From: Chloroflexota bacterium
GTDB lineage: Bacteria; Chloroflexota; Dehalococcoidia; DSTF01; JACRBR01
Length of the DNA stretch: 10,697 nucleotides
Direction of reading: 5' to 3'
NCBI GenBank assembly: GCA_021813085.1
Contig: JAKAMA010000047.1
Span: 1-10,697, forward strand
The first letter of the stretch is position 1, and each line of letters begins with the position of its first letter. The translations under genes were made by a program, and so were the position numbers. The notes under the pieces were generated by a model, which saw only the letters and a list, made by a program, of their open reading frames with translations, was not told the DNA's origin and did not search any database. Shown in pieces: positions 1 through 7,396 of the stretch.

Positions 1-270
1 GGCAAGCACCGCGGCATCAGCCGCGAGGGCGACATCGTCGACCTCGGCGTCGACGCAAGCGTGCTGAAAAAGATGGGCGCCTTCTTCAGCTACGGCGAGC
101 TCCGCCTCGGGCAGGGGCGCGAGGCGGCGAAGGAGTACCTGCGCCAGAACCCGGACGTCGCGCGCGAGATCGAAGACCTGATCAAGTCGGCGACACCCGG
201 CGCCGTCGCGGTAGCGGCGATCAGCCGCAACGGCAACGGCCCGGATGCCGAAGAACCGCCCGTCGTCTAG
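1..270 (+). CDS. recA: RecA recombinase, C-terminal part (5' end outside window)
   Basis: Frame 1 is open from the first base to a TAG at 268-270 and gives the last 89 residues of RecA. The stretch GISREGDIVDLGVDASVLKK, followed by GAFFSYGELRLGQGREAAKE and an IEDLIKS helix, is the standard RecA C-terminal domain. This domain follows the ATPase core and helps bind double-stranded DNA. RecA forms filaments on single-stranded DNA, drives strand exchange and triggers LexA-type cleavage. The chain ends in a short variable tail containing the acidic run DAEE, as in many RecAs. The Walker motifs and the start lie upstream of the window. recX normally follows recA directly, but here a gene on the opposite strand lies between them, with only 37 bases between the two converging stop codons. 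Identification is secure for the visible part. Confidence 0.96.
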   Translation, partial: GKHRGISREGDIVDLGVDASVLKKMGAFFSYGELRLGQGREAAKEYLRQNPDVAREIEDLIKSATPGAVAVAAISRNGNGPDAEEPPVV

Positions 271-307
271 CAGCGGAGACCCGCACGCGCAGCGTCACCC
301 GTCGCGC

Positions 308-1618
308 TCACGGCGCCGTGCCGCGGGGCGAAGCCGTCGTCGCCGCCTGCGCTTGGCCCCGGATCGTCATGTACACGAAGTCGCGCGCGCGGCCGGCGAA
401 GAAGCCCTCGGGGGACTGGTGCATCCAGTCCGTCAGGTTGAAGCCCTGGATGTAGGAATGCGGCGCCTCGTACAGCGCCATCTGCGTGTACGGCTTGTTG
501 ACATCGAGCTGCATCGCCGTCTGCACGCCCGCCCGGCGGAGCGCCGTCGCCAGCGTCCGCGCGTTCGTCTCGTAGCCGCCGGCGAACACGAACCGCCCGT
601 CTGCCGTCACGCCGATGGCGGAGCGCGTCGTGAAGAAGTTCCTGCTCGTGTACCAGATGAAGCCCCACGTGCGGCCGCCCGCGTCGATCCTGGAGGAGAT
701 CGCACCGTGGTCGATGAGCAGGATCGCGTTCTGGCGCGCCGAGACCAGGTCCGGAGAGGGGCCCAGATCCTTGCCCCAGGTGCCGATGCGGAACGACCCG
801 TCACGATACGTCGCCAGCGTCGCGAGACCGTCCGCCATCGGCGCGACCGTCTTGCCGTCGACGATCATCCCGTAGTGCCCGTCCTGCCAGCGGAAGCCGC
901 CGTTGAACGCCGCCAGCAGCGCGCCGCTGTCGAGCACGTTCGACGGGATCGCCCCCGTCCCCGAGATGCCCGTCGACACGCCGGGCTCGCTCGTGCCCGC
1001 GACCGGATGCAGCGAGATGCTCGCCGCGCTGAACTCCGCCAGCGTCACCGTCGCGTAGGGCCGCTGCGGGTCAGGCCGGATGAACGTCGTGTAGATCGGG
1101 TGCTGCGTCGTGTACGGCGTGCGCAGCCCACCCGCGAGCTGGATCTTCGTCCACGTCCCCTCCCCCTGCGAGAGCGTGTGCGGATAGATGGGGGCGATGG
1201 GCGCCGGCGCCGCGTCCGGCACGGCTGCCGTCGGTGCCGCGGCCGTACCGGCCGCAGACGCTGCGGACGCGTGGCGCGGCGCCGCGCTCGTGGATGCGGC
1301 TGCGGACGCCGCGGTGTGGCGTTGCGCCGCGGTGCTGATCGGATTGCCCGTGCCGCCGCCGAAGACGCTGTACTTCAGCCGCTTGAACCGGTCGTTCAGC
1401 CGGAAGTAGATCGCCTCGAGGCGGACGGTGTTGTCCGCGCCGATGACGCTCCGGCTCAGGTCGGACCCCCGCACCGCGAGCGCGTTGCGCCAGTGCAGCG
1501 CCGCTGCCAGCATCAGGAACGCCACGGCTGCGGCGATGGCGATGCGGCGTGCCCGGCGGTACCGCCGCGGGCCCTGCCCCACCGTGATGACGCCGCGCCT
1601 GACGTTCGTCGACTGCAT
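308..1618 (-). CDS. Membrane-anchored NAGPA-domain protein (phosphodiester glycosidase family)
   Basis: This 436-residue protein has a basic N-terminus (RRYRRARR), one membrane helix at about residues 25-42, an Ala/Ser/Thr-rich linker at about 98-145, and a C-terminal domain of about 225-415. That domain carries features of the phosphodiester glycosidase (NAGPA / DUF2233) family: LLAAFNGGFRWQDGHYGMIV near 233-252, a VSARQNAILLIDHG strand, FVFAGGYET, and MQLDVNKPYTQMALY near 369-383. Family members remove sugar phosphodiester caps or act in exopolysaccharide metabolism. The substrate here is unknown. The domain should lie outside the cytoplasmic membrane. I chose the ATG at 1618 because a GAGGAGG Shine-Dalgarno sits just upstream; a GTG at 1633 is also in frame, but starting there would put this site inside the coding region. 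The gene faces recA and diverges from recX. The fold call is fairly sure; the activity is inferred. Confidence 0.85.
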   Translation of the reverse strand: MQSTNVRRGVITVGQGPRRYRRARRIAIAAAVAFLMLAAALHWRNALAVRGSDLSRSVIGADNTVRLEAIYFRLNDRFKRLKYSVFGGGTGNPISTAAQRHTAASAAASTSAAPRHASAASAAGTAAAPTAAVPDAAPAPIAPIYPHTLSQGEGTWTKIQLAGGLRTPYTTQHPIYTTFIRPDPQRPYATVTLAEFSAASISLHPVAGTSEPGVSTGISGTGAIPSNVLDSGALLAAFNGGFRWQDGHYGMIVDGKTVAPMADGLATLATYRDGSFRIGTWGKDLGPSPDLVSARQNAILLIDHGAISSRIDAGGRTWGFIWYTSRNFFTTRSAIGVTADGRFVFAGGYETNARTLATALRRAGVQTAMQLDVNKPYTQMALYEAPHSYIQGFNLTDWMHQSPEGFFAGRARDFVYMTIRGQAQAATTASPRGTAP

Positions 1619-1776
1619 CCTGCTCCTCCTCACCCTTCCCGGGGCAGGATGGCCGGCCGCGATGAACGGGACATGAAGCGAGGACGAATCTTCCGTGAGG
1701 AAACGCGAATCCGTTCAGGGGCGCGTGGCCGGGACCGGCTCGGCCCGAGAGCCTGGGAGGGGCGGGACAGACGGCG
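1619..1776. other. Divergent intergenic region between the NAGPA gene and recX
   Basis: These 158 bases must carry the 5' signals of the minus-strand NAGPA gene and of the recX remnant. The NAGPA ribosome binding site (GAGGAG on the minus strand, about 1622-1630) and a purine-rich GGGAGGGG at 1755-1762 ahead of the 1777 start are visible. I looked for sigma-70 boxes on both strands and found no convincing -10/-35 pair. I also found no symmetric GAAC-N4-GTTC SOS box; the nearest match, GAATCCGTTC at about 1709-1718, has the wrong spacing. Confidence 0.4.
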
Positions 1777-2140
1777 ATGCAACACAAGCCGGCCGCAGCA
1801 GGGGTCCCGATGATCATCACGGCCGTTGAGCGCACCCCGCGCCGCCGGGGCCGCGTCGACGTCTCCATCGACGGCGCACGGTGCTTCGAGGTCGGCCGCG
1901 ACGTCGCACGCGAGCGCGGGCTGCGGCCCGGCCTGCCCATCGACGCCGCCCAGGTCGAGGACATCGTGCGGCTGGACCTGCGCCGGCAGGCGATGCGGCA
2001 CGCCGCCGCCATGCTCGTTCGCGTCGTTCCTGCAGCGCCGCGGCTTCGGCTGGGAGGCGGCGCGCGCCGCTATCGACCGCCGCTGGCGCGACCTCGGCGG
2101 CACGCCAGGAGAAGATGATCTCACGGAGTTCATGGAGTAG
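1777..2140 (+). pseudogene. recX: recX remnant: N- and C-terminal pieces in different frames, middle missing
   Basis: RecX binds RecA filaments and limits their growth. In the first frame (ATG at 1777, or the ATG at 1810 giving MIITAVERTPRRRGRVDVSI) the product matches the RecX N-terminus: the beta-strand region GRVDVSIDGARCFEVGRD, then RERGLRPG and a helix with VRLDLRRQAMRHAAAML. After about 2017 this frame turns into low-complexity Arg/Pro sequence and stops at 2118. From about 2018 a second frame reads FASFLQRRGFGWEAARAAID and continues to WRDLG, the pattern of the last RecX helical repeat, ending with TAG at 2138-2140. The two parts total only about 110 codons, whereas RecX is usually 150-260. 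The middle repeats are therefore gone and the join is out of frame. A short duplication, tcgttc-gcg-tcgttc, sits at the join (2015-2029). An assembly collapse or sequencing error is the main alternative. The lipoprotein gene starts 9 bases downstream. Confidence 0.75.
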
Positions 2141-2149
2141 GCTGGCGCC

Positions 2150-3196
2150 GTGACCCCGCGCCGCCTCGCCATCGCCTGCGCGCTCATCGCCGGCATCGCG
2201 CTCTCCGCGTGTGGTGGCGGCTCATCGCCGGCGCCCTCCGCCGCGTCGCCGCAGGCGACCGGCGCGGGCGGCTCATCGTCGCGCGGTCCGGGCGCGCTCA
2301 TCCTGACCCGCCCGAAGGGCATCGCCGAGATCGACCTCAAGTCGCGCGCCGAGAAGATGCTCATCCCCCAGCCCACGTCCGACACGTTCCTCCTCGACCC
2401 CGCCGTTTCCCACGACGGCGCACGCCTGGCATACGTCGTCCAGCCGCCGCCGAAGATCCAGGGGACGACCTACGATGCGGGCTCTGACCTGTGGGTCGCG
2501 CAGCGCGACGGCACCGGCGCCCACGCCGTCTTCACGCACGTGCACCCGAACCAGCTCGTCCGCTTCCCGCAATGGCTCGACGCCACGCACCTCCTTGCCG
2601 TGGTGCAGGAGCCCGTACAGAAGGCCGGTACCACGTCCGTCACCTACGTCCTGGAGCGCATCGATATCACCACCGGGCAGCGCAGCCGGCTCCTCCAGAA
2701 CGTGCTGACGTTCGGGCTCTCCCCGGACCGCACCCACATCGTCTACACCGAGCTCGTGCCGAGCGGCGGCGAGACGCTGGATACGGCGGCGCTGGACGGT
2801 TCCGGCGCCGCGGTCATCGTCGGGCCGGACCAGAACCTGCTGCCGTTCAACTCACCCCGCTACTCTCCCGACGGCGCGACGATCGCCTTCACGTCCGCGG
2901 ACCAGACCGGGGCGCGCGCCGGCTTCCGCTACGTAACGATGCGGGCGTTCGCGCCGCAGCCCGCGCCGTCCGTCGACGGGCTGCCGGAGGACGTCTGGAC
3001 GGTCCCGGCGGCGGGCGGCCGGGCGCGGCGCGTCGCCGACCTCAAGGAGGACCTTCCGGCCCTCACGTGGGGGCGCGACAACACGCACCTGTACGTCCTC
3101 GGCATGAACGCGCTGAGCGACGTGGACCTCGCGAGCGGCGCCGTGACGCGCATCGCGGCGGGCTCCTTCCACGGCGAACTCGCCTGGGCGCCGTAA
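2150..3196 (+). CDS. Lipoprotein with TolB/PD40-like beta-propeller
   Basis: This 348-residue protein starts with GTG, nine bases after the recX remnant's stop; a GGAG at about 2134-2137 may serve as ribosome binding site. The N-terminus is a clear lipoprotein signal: basic TPRR, a hydrophobic core, then the lipobox LSAC with the modified cysteine at residue 21. A Gly/Ser/Pro/Ala-rich spacer follows to about residue 47. The rest consists of beta-propeller blades of the TolB/PD40 kind, seen in AVSHDGARLAYVV, FGLSPDRTHIVYTE, RYSPDGATIAFTS and the final LPALTWGRDNTHLYVLG. No catalytic motif was seen. It is probably held on the outer face of the membrane and may act as a scaffold or binding protein. 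The family fold is fairly clear; the role is unknown. Confidence 0.85.
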   Translation: MTPRRLAIACALIAGIALSACGGGSSPAPSAASPQATGAGGSSSRGPGALILTRPKGIAEIDLKSRAEKMLIPQPTSDTFLLDPAVSHDGARLAYVVQPPPKIQGTTYDAGSDLWVAQRDGTGAHAVFTHVHPNQLVRFPQWLDATHLLAVVQEPVQKAGTTSVTYVLERIDITTGQRSRLLQNVLTFGLSPDRTHIVYTELVPSGGETLDTAALDGSGAAVIVGPDQNLLPFNSPRYSPDGATIAFTSADQTGARAGFRYVTMRAFAPQPAPSVDGLPEDVWTVPAAGGRARRVADLKEDLPALTWGRDNTHLYVLGMNALSDVDLASGAVTRIAAGSFHGELAWAP

Positions 3197-3210
3197 GAGC
3201 AAGCCAATCA

Positions 3211-3241
3211 TTGCCCGCTCGCGCGACCGATGCGATATGAT
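3211..3241 (+). promoter_or_regulatory. Candidate sigma-70-type promoter for the rny operon
   Basis: TTGCCC (3211-3216) and TATGAT (3236-3241) lie 19 bases apart in the 128-base gap ahead of rny. The -10 box matches the consensus at five of six positions. The spacing is two bases longer than ideal. A start near 3248 would give a leader of about 75 bases. It is the only AT-rich hexamer of this kind in the gap, which makes it the best candidate for the operon promoter. Confidence 0.45.
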
Positions 3242-3324
3242 GGTCGCGTCGCTCGCATGGCATGGGACAGGCGCACGCGAGCGACGTTCAGAGGGAGAAG
3301 GAACACAGGAAAGAGAGGCTACCG

Positions 3325-4860
<1,536 letters not shown>

Positions 4861-4872
4861 GCCGGCACCATC

Positions 4873-5655
4873 GTGCGCGTCCTCTTCATCGGTGACATCG
4901 TCGGCAAGCCGGGCCGCCGCGCCGTCGCGGCGCTCGTGCCCGCGCTCCGCGGCGAGCTCGCGCTCGACGCCGTGATCGCCAACGGCGAGAACGCGGCGGC
5001 CGGGCGCGGCCTCACGGTCAACACCGCCAGGGAGATCTTCGACGGCGGCGTCGACCTCATCACGTCCGGCAATCACATCTGGGATCAGGCGGACATCGTG
5101 CCGTTTCTCAGCGGGGAGGCGAAGATCCTGCGCCCCGCGAACTACCCGGAGGGCGTGCCCGGCCGCGGCATCGAGCGCCTCGGGCCGCTGACCGTCATCA
5201 ACCTCATGGGCCGCACGTTCATGTACGAGATCGACGACCCGTTTCGCTGCGCCGACCGCCTGCTCGCGTCGCTGCCGCCTGGCGCGCCGGTCCTCGTCGA
5301 CATGCACGCCGAGGCGACGAGCGAGAAGATCGCGATGGGGTGGTACCTCGACGGGCGCGTCTCCGCTGTCGTCGGCACACACACACACGTCCCGACCGCC
5401 GATGCCCGCCTCCTGCCGAAGGGCACCGCGTTCGTCACGGACACCGGCATGTGCGGCCCGCGCGACTCGGTGATCGGCGTCGACGCGGAGCCCGTCCTGC
5501 GCAAGTTCCTGACGGGCATGCCCGCGCGCTTCACTGTCGCCGAAACATCGAAGGCGGTACAGTTCAACTCCGTGCTGATCGAGATTGATGGTGCGTCCGG
5601 GCAGGCGCGTTCGATCGCGCGCGTGGACAGGGAGTGGCTGCGAGATGCGAAGTAG
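4873..5655 (+). CDS. ymdB: YmdB-family metallophosphoesterase (TIGR00282 type)
   Basis: This 260-residue protein matches the YmdB family, whose Bacillus member is a dinuclear metal phosphodiesterase acting on 2',3'-cyclic nucleotides and influencing biofilm and motility decisions. Every metal-site motif is present: D8 in FIGDIVGKPGRR, E39-N40 in NGENAA, N67-H68 in SGNHIWDQ, H145 in DMHAEATSEK, and H170/H172 in GTHTHVPTAD. The C-terminal FVTDTGMCGPRDSVIGV block is also typical. Start is GTG at 4873, twelve bases after the rny stop, with no strong ribosome binding site, so translation probably depends on coupling to rny. Its last 11 bases overlap the next gene. The family is secure; the exact substrate in this organism is inferred. 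Confidence 0.93.
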   Translation: MRVLFIGDIVGKPGRRAVAALVPALRGELALDAVIANGENAAAGRGLTVNTAREIFDGGVDLITSGNHIWDQADIVPFLSGEAKILRPANYPEGVPGRGIERLGPLTVINLMGRTFMYEIDDPFRCADRLLASLPPGAPVLVDMHAEATSEKIAMGWYLDGRVSAVVGTHTHVPTADARLLPKGTAFVTDTGMCGPRDSVIGVDAEPVLRKFLTGMPARFTVAETSKAVQFNSVLIEIDGASGQARSIARVDREWLRDAK

Positions 5656-6499
5656 GGGCGACTTTCACACGCACAGCACCGCCTCCGACGGCGTGCTGTC
5701 GCCGGCCGCGCTCGTTGACCTCGCCGCCTCCCAGGGCGTCGTCTACCACGCGCTCACCGACCACGACTCCACCGAGGGCATCGCCGAGGCGCGCACGGCG
5801 GCCGGGCGGCACACGGGCTACACGCTGATTCCCGGCGTCGAGATGGGCACAGACATCGAGGGCGCCGAAGTGCACATGCTCGGCCTCTACCTGAGCCCGG
5901 AGGACGACGACCTCCAGGCGATGCTGCGGCGTTTGCGCGCCGGCCGCGTCGACCGTGGCTACGGCATCGTCGAGAAGCTGCGCGCCATGGGCATCATGAT
6001 CGAGTGGGAGCGCGTGAAGCAGATCGCCGGCGACGCATCCGTCGGGCGCCCACACATCGCCCAGGCGCTCGTCGAAGCGGGCTATGTCCCGAAGGTCGCC
6101 GATGCCTTCGACCGCTGGATCGGGCGCAACGGTCCGGCGTACGTCGAGCGCGACAAGATGACGCCGGCCGAGTCCGTCCGCTGCATCGTCGAGCGTGGCG
6201 GCATGGCGTGCCTGGCCCACCCCGCCGACCTGCAGGGCCTCGACGCGCTGCTGGCGGAGCTGAAGGCGGCGGGCATGGCGGCGATGGAGGTCTACTACAA
6301 GGACTACCCGCCCGGAACGGTTGAGCGGCTACGGCAGGCCGCCGAGCGCTCTGGCCTTCTGCCCCTCGGCGGCAGCGACTACCACGGCATCTTCGGCAAC
6401 GACGAACCGCTCCCCGGCGACATCCCCCTGCCCGACGCTGCGATCGAGCGCTTCCTGGAAGCCGCCGCGCACCTGCCGAACCGGGATCTGGTGCGTTGA
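5645..6499 (+). CDS. PHP-domain phosphoesterase (RNase AM / nucleoside bisphosphate phosphatase-like)
   Basis: This 284-residue PHP-family protein resembles YciV/TrpH, whose members hydrolyse 3',5'-nucleoside bisphosphates or trim RNA from the 5' end. The metal-binding set is complete: H8 and H10 in DFHTHSTASDG with D15, H35 and D39-H40-D41 in YHALTDHDS, E66 in PGVEMG, H77 in EVHMLG, H192 in CLAHPAD, and D245/H247 in GGSDYHG. The domain inserted between about 100 and 170 includes GRPHIAQALVEAGYV, which is usual in this subfamily. The ATG at 5645 overlaps the ymdB end and has AGGGAG (5629-5634) ten bases upstream. The frame is open to 5585, but that extension lies inside ymdB. Overlap with ymdB and position after rny suggest a shared transcript. 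The fold and active site are clear; the exact substrate is not. Confidence 0.9.
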   Translation: MRSRGDFHTHSTASDGVLSPAALVDLAASQGVVYHALTDHDSTEGIAEARTAAGRHTGYTLIPGVEMGTDIEGAEVHMLGLYLSPEDDDLQAMLRRLRAGRVDRGYGIVEKLRAMGIMIEWERVKQIAGDASVGRPHIAQALVEAGYVPKVADAFDRWIGRNGPAYVERDKMTPAESVRCIVERGGMACLAHPADLQGLDALLAELKAAGMAAMEVYYKDYPPGTVERLRQAAERSGLLPLGGSDYHGIFGNDEPLPGDIPLPDAAIERFLEAAAHLPNRDLVR

Positions 6500-6527
6500 T
6501 CGCGCGCGCCGCCCTGACGGTCGTCTG

Positions 6528-7022
6528 ATGCAGTGCGCGACGCATCCCTCTGTCGAGACCGAACTGACGTGCAGCCGGTGCGGCAAGCCCATCTGCCCCC
6601 GCTGTCTCGTCCAGACACCGGTCGGCGCGCGCTGCCGCGAGTGCGCGAACGTGCGCCGCATCCCCACGTACAACATCGGCGGCGCGATGCTGGCGCGGGC
6701 CGCCGGCTCGGCGCTCGGCGCCGGGATCAGCGTCGGCATCGCCTGGTGGCTGTTCAACCCGCTGACGTCCGTCTTTTTCGGCGCGATCGTCGGCTTCGTG
6801 GCGGGCTTTGCGGTCGGCGAGATCGTGTCGCTCGGCACGAACCGCAAGGCCGGGCCGCCCCTCCAGGCCGCCGCGGTCGGGGGCGTGGTGACCGCGTACC
6901 TGGTCCGCGTCGCGCTCCTGTTCCTGAGCGGCGGGTGGGCGGTGCGCGACCTCCGCGCCGACCTCTTCGGCCTGATCGCCCTCGGGATCGCGTCGTTCAT
7001 CGCCGCCGGGCGCCTGCGCTAG
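6528..7022 (+). CDS. Small B-box zinc-finger membrane protein
   Basis: This 164-residue protein begins with a cross-brace zinc-binding module formed by four ligand pairs: C3/H6, C15/C18, C23/C26 and C36/C39, in the pattern of bacterial B-box-type zinc fingers (the core reads CSRCGKPICPRCLVQTPVG). Behind it are hydrophobic segments at about 54-76, 80-102, 112-133 and 145-160, so the zinc finger should sit at the membrane on one face, probably the cytoplasm. The start is ATG at 6528, 28 bases after the PHP gene, with no strong ribosome binding site, and the gene ends the cluster. Proteins of this layout are common but mostly unstudied. A role as a membrane-bound adaptor for the neighbouring RNA enzymes is a guess based only on position. 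Confidence 0.82.
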   Translation: MQCATHPSVETELTCSRCGKPICPRCLVQTPVGARCRECANVRRIPTYNIGGAMLARAAGSALGAGISVGIAWWLFNPLTSVFFGAIVGFVAGFAVGEIVSLGTNRKAGPPLQAAAVGGVVTAYLVRVALLFLSGGWAVRDLRADLFGLIALGIASFIAAGRLR

Positions 7023-7042
7023 CGTAGTGACTTCGAAGGGGG

Positions 7043-7102
7043 CCTGTCGGCGTGGAGCACAGCCGCCCTCGGCTGTCCGTCCGGCGAAGCCGGACCGACA
7101 GG
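7043..7102 (+). repeat. Nested inverted repeats predicted to form a three-arm fold
   Basis: An outer stem of CCTGTCGG (7043-7050) pairs perfectly with CCGACAGG (7095-7102). Inside it are two perfect hairpins: CAGCCG-CCCT-CGGCTG (7060-7075) and TCCGGC-GAA-GCCGGA (7080-7094). The second abuts the outer stem, so the whole can fold as a three-way junction. An alternative is one long hairpin, 7073-7101, with a 13-pair stem broken by a single C-C mismatch. It starts 20 bases after the zinc-finger gene and has no T-run, so if it ends transcription it is not a classic intrinsic terminator. Confidence 0.65.
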
Positions 7103-7144
7103 GTGCGGGCCTCGTTTGACGGACTGCCGCCGCGTGCGAAGGCT

Positions 7145-7180
7145 CTCTCAGCGAGCCGCCCCAGTAACGACGCGTGAAGC
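7145..7180 (+). repeat. 36-base direct repeat, copy 1
   Basis: This copy starts CTCTCAGCGAGCCGCC and ends GACGCGTGAAGC. It matches copy 2 at 35 of 36 positions (A here, G there, at repeat position 19). The spacing between the two copies is also 36 bases, giving a 72-base period. No third copy was seen in the window. Confidence 0.85.
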
Positions 7181-7200
7181 TCCCGCACGCGACGGAGACG

Positions 7201-7217
7201 GTGCTCAACATGAGCAC
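7201..7217 (+). repeat. Perfect hairpin between the two direct repeats
   Basis: GTGCTCA (7201-7207) and TGAGCAC (7211-7217) are exact inverse complements around the loop ACA. The 3' arm touches the first base of repeat copy 2. A seven-pair stem with a three-base loop in the spacer argues that the spacer is part of the element rather than random sequence. Confidence 0.7.
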
Positions 7218-7252
7218 TCTCAGCGAGCCGCCCCGGTAACGACGCGTGAAGC
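7217..7252 (+). repeat. 36-base direct repeat, copy 2
   Basis: Second copy of the repeat described at 7145-7180, with one difference. Its first base is also the last base of the 7201-7217 hairpin. The bases that follow (CCCTACGC) weakly resemble those after copy 1 (TCCCGCACGC), so the ancestral unit may have been slightly longer than 36. Confidence 0.85.
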
Positions 7253-7379
7253 CCCTACGCCAAACCCCTCGCTCTCCCGGCGCTGCCCTGTATGGCATCG
7301 ACCATCGTGCAGCGATAGAAGTTCCGAGGCGAGTTGCGCCGCCCGGGGGCTACGCCCGGCGGCCATCGCGTTCGATATC

Positions 7380-7391
7380 TCCTCCGGAGGA
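7380..7391 (+). promoter_or_regulatory. Palindromic ribosome binding site of the GGDEF-like gene
   Basis: TCCTCCGGAGGA is a perfect 12-base palindrome whose right half is the GGAGG Shine-Dalgarno of the gene starting at 7397, six bases away. The GGAGG decides the start at 7397 over the upstream in-frame codon at 7334. As DNA it could be a dimeric operator. As RNA the anti-Shine-Dalgarno half lies directly next to the site, which is too close for a simple hairpin but allows pairing between two transcripts. Confidence 0.5.
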
Positions 7392-7396
7392 CTTGC

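Larger units (their letters stand above)
7023..7396. other. Non-coding block with structured repeats between two genes
   Basis: This 374-base gap has no gene I would accept. From left to right it holds a nested inverted-repeat element (7043-7102), two copies of a 36-base direct repeat (7145-7180 and 7217-7252) with a perfect small hairpin between them (7201-7217), and a further hairpin with GCCGCC (7338-7343) pairing GGCGGC (7358-7363) in the leader of the next gene. It ends with a 12-base palindrome over the ribosome binding site at 7380-7391. The left part may act as transcript end for the operon ending at 7022. No convincing promoter for the 7397 gene was seen. Confidence 0.6.

Noticed and set aside
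271..307. Terminator between the converging recA and NAGPA genes
   Set aside because: Only a four-pair GCGC stem can be drawn and there is no T-run, so the evidence is too weak to list.
1700..1725. SOS/LexA box ahead of recX
   Set aside because: GAATCCGTTC has three rather than four central bases and an imperfect left half, so it does not fit the GAAC-N4-GTTC type.
245..1813. Plus-strand open frame of 522 codons across the NAGPA gene
   Set aside because: The product is almost entirely Arg-rich low-complexity sequence, while the opposite strand has a recognisable NAGPA domain, a membrane helix and a good ribosome binding site.
5379..5388. Short ACACACACAC run as a microsatellite or phase-variation site
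   Set aside because: It encodes the conserved metal-binding HTHTHV stretch of the YmdB-like protein, so codon use explains it.
7145..7252. Repeat-spacer-repeat of 36-36-36 bases that looks like a minimal CRISPR array
   Set aside because: Only two copies, one mismatch, a perfect hairpin inside the single spacer that touches copy 2, and no cas genes in the window. A dispersed or tandemly duplicated repeat fits better.
5994..7298. Minus-strand open frame of 434 codons over the PHP and zinc-finger genes and the repeat block
   Set aside because: No domain pattern; it is the shadow of two well-supported genes, extended by the repeats being in frame.
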